DNA of 64,000 nt, taken from the NCBI GenBank assembly GCA_018806985.1, contig JADANN010000131.1, positions 1 to 64,000 on the forward strand. Direction: 5' to 3'. This document shows positions 1-9,900 of this stretch, in pieces. Position 1 is the first letter of the stretch. The number at the start of each line of letters is the position of its first letter. The notes beneath the pieces are model-generated. The model ran no database searches, was not told the DNA's origin, and saw only the letters and a list, made by a program, of their open reading frames with translations. This DNA comes from Angiostrongylus vasorum. Taxonomy: Eukaryota; Nematoda; Chromadorea; Rhabditida; Metastrongylidae. Both the position numbers and the translations under genes were made by a program.

Positions 1-216
1 ATTTGGATTTCTTCAAAATAATGATTATTTAGAGCTATTGTGGATCTATCCACTGGACGTACGATGTGGATCGACAACGTTAGGTAAAAATGGGTGATGT
101 GAGTTTTTTTTTTGTGTCAGAAATGGACTTCACAATCGCAAAGTATCTTCCTTTTATCAAAATTTCTCTTTTACCACTTCCTATTTTTACTACCAACACA
201 GTATCTTTTACAGGGG

Positions 217-337
217 CTGGTAGAACCATATGGAGCCCGGATAATGAACCTTCCTTTATTGGACCCGGACACTCCCTTGAGAAAGGATTCATACGGAGAA
301 GATTCAGCAAATTCGTGTTTTAAGTGTTGGTAGGGAT
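217..337 (+). pseudogene. feh-1: feh-1 (Fe65) PTB1 fragment, frame-disrupted exon
   Basis: A possible exon of the Fe65 homologue whose downstream exons start at 1257. One frame reads LVEPYGARIMN, resembling the LVEP...LLHAQP strand of Fe65 PTB1. From 311 a different frame reads IRVLSVGRDK, resembling the Fe65 IRVWGVGRD strand, and then meets a stop. The order is right for PTB1, but the spacing is about 14 codons longer than in vertebrate Fe65 and the frames do not agree. Either this region has sequence errors or lesions, or the exon limits differ from what I see. Similarity was judged from remembered family sequence. Confidence 0.35.
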
Positions 338-1256
338 AAATGAAGCGCGAGTTCTTTGTTTTTACCTACTGATTTTCTTGTGTTCAAAGTGAATTTCGTG
401 TTATTAATACAATTCCGTTTTCTATTGTATCTTCAGAGATAGGTAAGTAGACAATGTTGTAGTGATTGGAAAGAAGAAAAACAATTAGTAAGTTACGTCC
501 CAAGTGTTTTTGGGAGAATTCGGCACTCGCTAATATTGATCGCAGCGCGTACTGTGCAAGCTTATCAGCGTTTCTTTACAGTACTTTAGGACTTGCTACC
601 ACACGTTTCTTATAAGCTAATAATTAGCTTTTAAATTTTCAGTAAACCGATGTTGTTCTCTTTCCAAAAATATTCGTTTTGACAGTATCTTCCCATGTTG
701 TTCAGTAGTGTTTTGTGGCTTCCCATGAGACTGAATAGCCCTCATAGAATTATATACCGAAAATGTAAACAGATAGTTCTTGGTAAGCAACGAAATGAAA
801 GCTATCAAACGTTGGTAATAAGCGGAAATTTGAAATTGGTACGAAGACCGAGAGCACAAAATTGTAAAATAGTGTACCTAAAGATTTAGAAGAAGAAACC
901 GGACAGGTTCTGTGTGGTGTGTAACATTCACAATTATTCAGTGCTTATCGGTAGTGTCTGTTTGCCAAATCGGCTCTGGTCTGCTTGGAACTTTTATTTG
1001 CCCTTTGTTACTTATGGTTGTGATGGTCTTGTTCCTTTCAAACCGTCTTGGAACTTCTTTCAACCATTGAGCTTTTGCCAAATTTAAAGGAAATTTTAAT
1101 ACTGTTTTCTCTTGCGTGCATTTGAAAACAAATTCCTTCCGCTGTGTATGCGTTGCTGTATATGCTATGACATGTATAGTTGAACCTGCAGTATGATTAG
1201 ATTTCTGTTTTCAAATAGCAAATGATTGATTATGCCTCTGCAAGAGATGTTTTCAG

Positions 1257-3631
1257 AGACTTCGCCTATGTGGCTCGGGATCGTAATCTCGCGCCGTTTC
1301 GTGCGCCATGTGCGGTTTTCGCGTGACACACCGGCAAAGACGATTATGCGAAACACATTAAGAGACATAAGTGTAAGCGTTTGACGCTCCATCGCCGACA
1401 ATGCGAGTCTCGCAAACGATGGATTCTGTACCGAGAGGCGTATGGTTAGAAGTGAGTTACCAAGAAGAATTTCGTTACATCTGTCTGTCCTGCGTAAGAA
1501 GGCTATGTTGTTCTTAGCAAACGGCCTTGTGACTCCAAACGAAGAGCCGAAGAAAGTAATACGGTGTCATTTCCTTGGCGTTACGCAGGTGCCACGAGCA
1601 ACTGGAATTCAAATTCTGAACGAAGCCGTCGACAGGCTGGTGTCTCAGGTATGAGAATTGTTATGTATTGGTAAAACAGGTGGTCTTTTCGCATCTAAAA
1701 AGTGCTTTCAGGTCCGGGCAGAACGCTGGATTCTTTCTGATGTGGCAATAGCACCGTCCACGATAACGATTTCTGAGGTTGGGGGCGGTCAAATAGCTCA
1801 GTGTCGTGTGCGCTACCTGTCGTTTTTGGGAATCGGACGCGATGTGAAGTAAATTTTTCATGATTTCAAGTTATTAATAGTATACATGGTCGTCGCGACT
1901 TGTATTTATGCCACTGCCACTTACTATCATCTTCATATTCTTTCATTAGTGATGTAATGACTTGACAAGTTAACATCGACGATAAAAAGTTTTATGTTTC
2001 GGGACTTTCATATTGATACCGGCATGTACTGCTTATGAAGAACTTCTTGCTACAGTCTCCTATTACATCAGGAATAAGGAAGCATACATGTGTAATCATC
2101 AACAGCTTCGTGTATATATTTTAATTGTAATTTTTAAGGCATCTTTACGGTGAACCACATGGTCACATCTGAATCTGCTTCTCCGTAATTTCTCTCTTAT
2201 ATCCGTTGCTTATTTTCCGAAGCGATTTCTGTCTGTAATCACAGTCATATATCCTACAAATTCTCATGTAATCCTTTATAACTCTTTGCTTACTACCATA
2301 AAAAGAGATAAAAAACCTGTCGGCGTTGATCAATCCCTGAGGGATGCGTCATGCATTCGACTTCATTAAGCGTCGTTAGAAGAGGTAATTGGACACACAC
2401 CCGGCGTTTGCGATGACTCGCCGTGACCTACGGATGTATCCAGTCAATGCTGTTATCCTCTCAGACACGTCTGGTAGCTATTTGCCGACTCTGGCCGGAG
2501 TGATGGAAAGCTTGATGAGCCACGGGCGCCGGGATCGATCCCATGTGTATGTCGGAGGGCGTCTCGGACCGCTGCGCTACATGCGCCCTTTTCTTTACTA
2601 CCATGCACTATATTATTTTGTCATTGTTATTTATTACTATGTGACCCGACATCACACATATTACACTCTGTGGATCTCAGCGCCTTCTACATTCAGCTCA
2701 TTTGCTCGCATCCACCATCATCGAAGGTCTTAAAACGTTTTTTTGCTAGTGGCTTCGGATAGCGCTGGCGATTTTTTCGTTTTCGTCATGAATCCCGTTG
2801 AATGGCGGTTGAGTCGCTGTTCTCTGGAAGCTTGAGGTAGCCGTGTAGCGGGATTCCCGAGCGCATTGGAAGGAGTCAGCTTTTCCCGGGCTAATCTGAT
2901 ACCAATTTCTCAACCTCGAAGGTTGAGAGGATTGGTTAGCTGAGAGCATCGTCGGTTCAGAGTATAGGTATGTTGGACCATCCACGTAACAACGAGATTA
3001 CTGCCACGACGGTACTGGTTCCCTTATGATATATTGTAACAACACGTCTTCAAAGTTGTTCAGAATCTATGGCTGTCATGGATTTTCAGGTTTGCGACGA
3101 TTCATGTAGGCTTACGTGTAATGGCTGATAGAAAAAGTCTTGTATTTTTTTAGACAATGTGTTGAAGTAATACATTTTAGACCATTTGATCAAGAGATGG
3201 AAAGTCGTGTTTGGAGTCATAATTCGAGAGGAATTGATTCTAAAATTTGTATCATCATAGAAGAGTTGTGCGGGATTCTATCCTTATTCTTCTACGATTA
3301 GCATAGTCATGTTCTTTTGTTAAGTGTTTTTGAAGAAAATGACCGAAGATTATCGTTATTTGTTCTTTTTTTTTTATTTTGTAGACACTGCGCATTCATC
3401 ATGCATACATCATCGGAGAACTTTATGTGCTACGTATTCCACGTAGAGCCATCAGCCGCAACAATGGCGAAAACAATTGAAGCCGCCTGCAAGTTACGCT
3501 ACCAGAAAGTCTTAGATGCACACGTCGGTCGTGCTTCGCAAAATGTCGTCCATCACGAAACTCCGTCATTCGGCAGGTTTCCACACTTACAGTCTGTCAC
3601 CTCTACCTTACTTTATATGCATGTTTACTAA
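1257..3631 (+). CDS. feh-1: FEH-1 / Fe65-like adaptor, 3' exons (PTB1 end + PTB2)
   Basis: Fe65 proteins are cytosolic/nuclear adaptors with WW, PTB1 and PTB2 domains; PTB2 binds the NPxY tail of amyloid-precursor-like proteins. Exons seen: 1257-1473 (PTB1 end: DFAYVARD, then DTPAKTI in another frame, then VPRGVWLEV in a third); 1518-1648 (RCHFLGVTQVPRATGI); 1712-1848 (ERWILSDVAIAP, CRVRYLSFLGIGRDV); 3385-3631 (CAFIM, CYVFHVEPSAA, ACKLRYQKVLDA). A 44-nt intron (1474-1517, GT...TTCTTAG) restores frame between EEF and PNGL. Splice phases across PTB2 match exactly and PTB2 is intact. The last exon reads to a stop at 3629-3631, although GT at about 3577 could be a donor to a further exon. The PTB1 part has unresolved frame changes. 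WW and 5' exons lie outside the window. Confidence 0.85.
2306..2590 (-). repeat. SINE1 copy (tRNA-derived)
   Basis: Antisense copy of the roughly 290-bp SINE1 family. It starts on the plus strand with the tail complement (GGCGTTGATCAATCCCTGAG) and ends with the degraded tRNA-like head. The 114-codon open frame across it is incidental. Confidence 0.75.
2650..2990 (-). repeat. SINE3-like repeat, antisense
   Basis: Shares order and words with 20770-21110, including the phrase ending in AGGATTGGT, and is antisense to the 54.6-55.1 and 61.3-61.8 kb copies. It lies head-to-tail with the SINE1 copy just upstream, so the two could be parts of one composite element. Both sit in the last feh-1 intron seen. 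Confidence 0.5.
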
Positions 3632-5250
3632 CAAATGAGGTGTTGCTTAAGAGGTTTAGGAAGCAGTTTGATTCAGAGTGTAGAGATGCGATTATTCGAA
3701 TTCAATTGATTTCGATGAGATAGTTGACTGAAATGTAGATGTTAGGCTTTGTCGAAATTAGAAGCCTCTTTCTATATTAAAAGATTAAGACGGATCGTCT
3801 TAACAACATTTATAATATGTTGGAAGCTTTGGTGACACTTTCCAGATGATTGCAGATTGGTATAGAGAAAACCATCGCTATCCCATATTATCAGTTTAGT
3901 TGTTTAAATGTCATTTGAGTTGTGTGGGTGGTTTCAAAAGCCATATAATGTCATTGTAGCTTTGAAACTGATTGTCTGTGGTTCTGAGGTAACCGTGTTA
4001 GTGATCTCAAATCACTATACGCACCCATAGCTTTTGCGAGTGAGAAATGTAGCCATTTTGTGAGAAAAACCTATCCATTGTATGGGTTTTTGAAAGTAAT
4101 AGTATTCTAGTTGCAAATCGGACCTCGACTTGAGTCAACGATGACCTGACTGGGAAGAGTAAACTACCACTCCATTACAAATTTAAATGTGAACATTCGG
4201 TTCGTCTAGGAGATAGCTCATTTAGTTTAATGTGACTAACATTTCACAGCTTATGGAGTGCGTGTTTTCGAGTTGTTTTGTTGTGGTGGGTGTCTTGATG
4301 ATGCTTAATTGTCTGGTTCCACATTTTAGAAAATGAATCCGTTTTTCTGAATAAATGCTTTAGAAGGGATCTCCCGAAATGCGTTAGTTGAACTTATCAT
4401 ACGGTTTAGAACAGTTTTTTAACTGTTTAAGTGATAAGGTTATCTAAGCTGGGAAATATTACAAATTTATGTTTAATGGGGGAAACGAGAAACGTGGGAA
4501 AAATCGACTTAATTATTGTGATTGGTTGCGGGTCTAGGCAGAGATTGTTAGTAGGATCCACAAAGTAAGGGATCGTTTAAGTCTAGGTTCGGTAGACTGC
4601 CGTTTCAGTATGTTAGTCTTACGAAACAATACGTTTCAGGGATGGACAGAGTCGTTGCGTGATGTGTTTGGATCAGTTACTCAACGAATTGTGCCCTCAA
4701 AATCAATGCAAAGTATATGAAGTCATGGTTTATTGATAGGTATTATTTGCATTTTCCTGACAGATGTTTCGAATCTTAGTTCCCATGTAGTACATTATAC
4801 TCTTTCGTTTCTCGTATATGTTGACTTTGTAGAATTTTGTTCACATACAACGTTATGAACCTTCGTTGATGAGCACGGTAGGCTGTTCTTCGAATTTTGT
4901 ACTTACCCCACCCCACCACTTTTAATTAACACGGTTTACCTACTTCTTCACTTGCGGCCCTCGTCATCCGTTTTCTTCTCTTTGTTTACTTTTGTTTTAC
5001 AGAAAAGATTATGTTTGTCATGTTTTTACTTGATTGTTCGCATTAGCATTTTCTATGATGCATGACTGCTCAGTCTGTGCTGCCTTAAAACCAATATTTG
5101 AGGATTGCTATCTTATAGTTTTTGACCAGAGAGTGTTTATTCAGCCATTTTTTGAACTTTTTTTAATCGAAGAAATCTCGTCTGATTAATAGAGCTTGGA
5201 ATAATTGTTTCGTTTACGGTCCATAGTGCAATAAAATTGTATTGTTCGTT
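3632..5250. other. AT-rich stretch without recognised features
   Basis: Downstream of the last feh-1 exon seen. No splice-bounded coding segment, repeat family or structured RNA was recognised on either strand; the longest open frames are short and stop-rich. Confidence 0.5.
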
Positions 5251-5251
5251 A

Positions 5252-5440
5252 TGAAGGGTGATTGCTGATGGCACCGTTAATGTATGGGACTGGCTGAGTG
5301 AAAGGCAAAGCATAGGCCTTAGTGGTGCAGTGGGTAACGCATGAACCCCGGAAAGAGTAATTGTGGTTCTGATCTGGCTTGGTGTCCAAGCTTTGCAAAT
5401 ATCTAGGCATTATAGTGGCTATGTTATTCGTTGTTCATTG
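5252..5440 (+). repeat. SINE2 copy (tRNA-derived)
   Basis: Contains GGTGCAGTGGGTAACGCATG followed by CCCCGGAAAG, then the family's AGCTTTGCAAATATCT tail phrase. The A-box-like and B-box-like spacing suggests a tRNA-derived head. Diverged relative to the 34.8 and 35.3 kb copies. Confidence 0.6.
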
Positions 5441-5644
5441 TTTGTGCAGTTGGAAGGGTTACGATAATACACACACTGGTGATGCATCTTGAAATCAGTA
5501 TTTGCTTAATGTGTGTTCAGATGTTTGGAAAGTATCAGAGGGATGTTTCTTGAACATTTTTAAAGTGGTGATTTAGGATAAAAAGACCTTTTTTATGCAA
5601 ATCAGTTTTTGAACTGATTCTTCATTAACTAAGAGGTACGCGAG

Positions 5645-5917
5645 TGTCGTGTATCGCAGTGGTTAGATTTGCCATGCAACACGCACACAAAGGTGCCGGT
5701 TCGACTCCTTGACTAATCAAGCTCTTGTGACGTCCGGTTTCACCAAATTGGTTCCAGATTTAGCTGTGGGGAAAAATAATGAGGTAGTAGGCCTCTGCCA
5801 GTTATTGAATAGGCCAAATATGCATTCAATCACCACTACGATGCTGCGAGTGGAGTCGAATGCATGGTATATCTGGCGGAGATTGACCAACGCTGAACAT
5901 TTTATCCTTTTATCTCC
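5645..5917 (+). repeat. SINE1 copy
   Basis: A-box-like ATCGCAGTGGTTAGA, B-box-like GGTTCGACTCC, body phrases CAAATTGGTTCCAGA and ATGCATTCAATCACC, and a TTTATCCTTTTATC tail. Confidence 0.75.
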
Positions 5918-6101
5918 TCTATGAGATATGGGAAGGGGAACAATGCCCTTCTTTTCGTTGGCTTTTCGATCTTCAGGCCCTTAATTGCTAAGGCAGTACC
6001 GGTCGTTTTTGTGGACTTTCTGGAAATCTCACATATCTATGTAAAGCTCATCAGTCCATTTTTTTCTACTTAGTAGTCAATAATTTTTTCTGAATGCGTG
6101 A

Positions 6102-6391
6102 AAGCGTGTGTGGCGCAGTGGGCGGAGGCGCCGTGCAACACAAGCGTGGAATCGGTCTCCGCGCCCATGGTCCACCAAGCCTTCCGTCTTTTCGGGGTCG
6201 GCAAATTGGTATCAGACTCGTCTGGGAGGACAGTAGCACTGGCTCGATACATCGGTAGGTTACTGCGAGTCATTGTAAAGGCCAGATATGCATTCTATCA
6301 ACCCCAAACGATACTTAATGAAGTCGAATGCATGGCAAATCCCACAGGGGTTGATCAATGCCGAAAGCTTGATCCTTTTATTCTTTTTAGT
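6102..6391 (+). repeat. SINE1 copy, well preserved
   Basis: Head GTGTGGCGCAGTGGGCGGAG is A-box-like. The body carries GGCAAATTGGTATCAGAC, GATACATCGGTAGG and AATGAAGTCGAATGCATGG, and the tail ends in CCTTTTATTC. The overlapping open frame of about 99 codons is non-genic, because the same words recur in over a dozen copies without frame conservation. Confidence 0.8.
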
Positions 6392-6857
6392 CAGTAATTT
6401 AGTGTGTTGTGTCATTTTCTGGCATGTAAATTCGATTTATTGGCGACTAGGGCACCGGTGGAAATTCCGTTGTATACGTAAGCACTCATCCCTATTTCGC
6501 CCTTAGCGAATCAAGCCTGATATTTTTTTCGGTATCGGACAGTTGGTGCCAGAATTTCCTGAGAAATACTCTCCATTCCAGAAATGCTTGTGAATGTCTG
6601 TGATGTAGACCTAGGGACACCATAACGTGATAGTCTCCGGCTTATGGTGAGAACTACTTTTATTGAACTAGATCTACTCTATCAGAATTATACTAAATTC
6701 ATAAGGTAGCCCAAAATCCTTAAGTAACGAACGAAGCCATAAACAGTTCGAGACAATCTGGTGGATGATGAATGTAGGAAAATGAAGTGAATGAAGAGAA
6801 GTGTTGGGATCAGCGAAATATGTGATGTCGACTTGTACACAGAAAAAAAATCAGTTG

Positions 6858-6863
6858 TTTATT
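6858..6863 (-). promoter_or_regulatory. AATAAA poly(A) signal for sds-22
   Basis: On the minus strand AATAAA lies about 110 nt after the sds-22 stop codon at 6972-6974, a normal 3' UTR distance for nematodes. Confidence 0.5.
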
Positions 6864-6971
6864 CTTAATGCTGCATCTTGCAATAAAACAACTCCATCTT
6901 GTGATTGATTATCAAGACTAATCGACTGACTTGAAGTGTAGACTTGAACATTGCTTGAATATGATGATGAC

Positions 6972-9900
6972 CTAGTTGAGGAACACTTCTTGCCATGGAT
7001 CACCGTTAACCCAGTTCACCGGAACAGCGTCAATAATTCGCACTTTCGGCAGGATTTCCCGGATTCTATTACGATAAAAGTATTGTGTGCTGAAAAAATG
7101 CTTTAGTTCATGAAGAACGCCGGACTCTTTCTCTGCTTAGAAGATACTGATGGGGGAATGAAGGCCCCCGCTGTACATCGCAGCCCCGCATTCAGGAACA
7201 CCCCTCAGCCACGATGGGGCGGTAAATCGTTAGGTGTCAGGTCAACAGTATGGAAATTCTTTTCTTCTCTTTTCATTCATTCTCTGTTTCTTTGATGTCA
7301 AAATATTATAGAAAAATTCTCTGTAAATTCTTGTAACAGTGAATATAGAAGTCCATTATCAGTGTCTTCCGTTCACCTTAGATCACTTACTACTGTAAAA
7401 TAAATCGAATGTAACAAATGCCATTCTACAGTACCTGAAAATAGGATTCATTTCCAGTGTCACGTCTCTCAGTGCTGGTAGGCGATTCAGATAGGCAATC
7501 TCCGTCCAGTTTGAGATTCGATTTTTTCGCAACCATAAAGTTTTCAGATTAGTAAGGTGGTGTAGATTTTCAATTGTTTCGATCTGATTATCGTTGAGAT
7601 CTAGTGTCGTCAAGGCTACGTTCTTATGTAACCTAAATAGAATTGATTGATGCGCGACTTATGACATTAGGAATGTGAGGGAATGTTGTCCACTTGACCC
7701 TGTTATTCTTTTGATGCCATTCTGTGACAAAGCCAAATCCATAAGGCAAGTCAGTGATCCGAGGCCTTCTATGTGCCTGATAGCATTGCCAATGAAGCTC
7801 AATACCACCAGTTTTCGCAATGTGCACAGTCCTAAGAAAAAAATACGTAAGTAAGAATAGTAAAACTAATAGTTCTGACAACGCGAGGAATAGATTTAGC
7901 TGATTACATCGTCATCGGGTGGTCAGTAGATTATCCGCAGGATTCGCTGGTCCTGCAGAAGTGCTTGTCTTTGTGGAAGAATCTCAAGGCAGTAAACATC
8001 CATCCAATTTGTGATACTTGATAAATGCAGTGGGTCATGAATGTCTAGGAACTGCAAGGCATGGCTATCTCAGGATTCTATCGAAAATCGCTGGGTCTGC
8101 ATTCAACGCATCAACGAGGAGAGAAGATAGATCCTCAAATTGCAGTTAAACCCATACACGAACTCGACCAACTCAATGGATGCTGGTTGCAGGATAACGA
8201 GAATAGGAGGACTGGAATCTGCACGAAAAACTGGAATGTTTCCCTTACTACCTAGGCATCAATAAATACTTGTTGGGTAGATGGGCTATCCGTTGTTGAT
8301 GGGAACTTAAGAACGTGAAGATAAGTGAATATACTTGAGTACAATAAACTTAGCAAAGGTGACTGGGCCATTAAACTATACTAAATCTTCCTTTTTTTTC
8401 TCAAATATGCAAGTTCAAAATACATTGCTACCTTCTATTTTAGTGATCTGATTAGCACCTAGGAAAAGTTTCCTCAGATTCGTCAACATCTCCAGATTTT
8501 CGATCTTCTTTAGGTGATTATCTCCTAACTCCAGCACTTCAAGTGATTTTAGCTGTAAATTAATGCCGTTTGATTATCTGATAATAATGGAAGGTTCTAT
8601 ACTTCCCTTTTTGAAGCACTGACCTTATCGAGACCTTCGATTTTTGTGAGTTTGTTTTTCGTTAGGTACAGTTCCTTGAGACCGGTAAGTGTGTCAAGTC
8701 CTTCGATTTTCGATATTCGGTTATAGGAAAGATCCAGCACAACTAGATTTGGTAAATCGGATAGGTTCTCGATTTTTGTAATCTAAATTCGTAGTTTTAT
8801 AGAATGTGTAGAAGGGAATCGAAACGGTGTTCGTATATTTTGCAAAAGTCGAGTCCACACCTTTGTTTAATATAACAACGCTGAATTGTTCTGATGCTAT
8901 ATTTATTTATATGATCTTGTAAACTGATCTTCTTTAGCTGATGCGAGGTTGGTATAGGTTTTCGTTGTCGTTGTCGTTGTTGTTGGTGTTGTTGGTTGTT
9001 GGTCGATGGCTGACGTTTCGGCGATTTCGCCTCCCTCAGAGCCTGGACGTATTTTATATTAGAATACTTTAATTATTCGGTGGAAAAAGACTAAAGTATT
9101 AATGAAGATCAAAGTTTTAAATAGATGGTGGGTTCGGATGCTACGGTCAAACTGAAGGGCTACTCACCGCGATGTTACGAGTGGGATTGGCTCACGCATT
9201 GTTCACGTGGGGATCGCGAGCACGACACACTCCGGGGTCAAAATATCATTTTGAAAGAGGGCGCCAGGTCACGTGTGATAGTGAGGCATTCGTCTTTCCG
9301 GTTCATCTTTGGATTTTTGGAATTTATCCAAAACGCCTCAAGAGTTTTGCGTGTTGATGTTTTCGATTCCTGCGCTAGGATCCGCACAGTCACTTGAAAA
9401 TCATCGCCGTTGTGCTTTTGTGCCCTATGCGTACCTGGAGGAGTGTTTGACAAATTTTAACTTTCCCATCTAGATGTTCCTCTATGCGGACACAAAGTGC
9501 TCTACCCGTTTCCCCAATACATTCCTCCCCGCATGCGTTACATGAGATCAAATATATTGTACCCCAACTCATGCAATCCCCATCCCTCCCGCTAGGACAG
9601 ATCCTACAGATTTCTGAACTGCACAAACGATCAGAGACGGTTGCGAACTAACTGACGGCGCAGTGTATTGGGTGGGATGTCAATAGTCGTTACATAATTT
9701 TCAAGACCACTTTTTCTTAAGCATCTTTTAATGGCGTAACTTACTTCATTTGATATGAAGGGTAGCTTTAAAAGGGATCTTACTTACGTCCGAAACATTA
9801 TTTTGGGGACCTACCCTACCTTTTTGTCTAACGCAAGTGGCTTCTACTTCGTATCCATTGGAAATGGCTATTTTTCGTGGCAGGGTTTTGCGATTCCTTC

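Noticed and set aside
2389..2733. 114-codon plus-strand frame
   Set aside because: Lies on antisense SINE1 plus SINE3-like repeat; other copies do not keep the frame.
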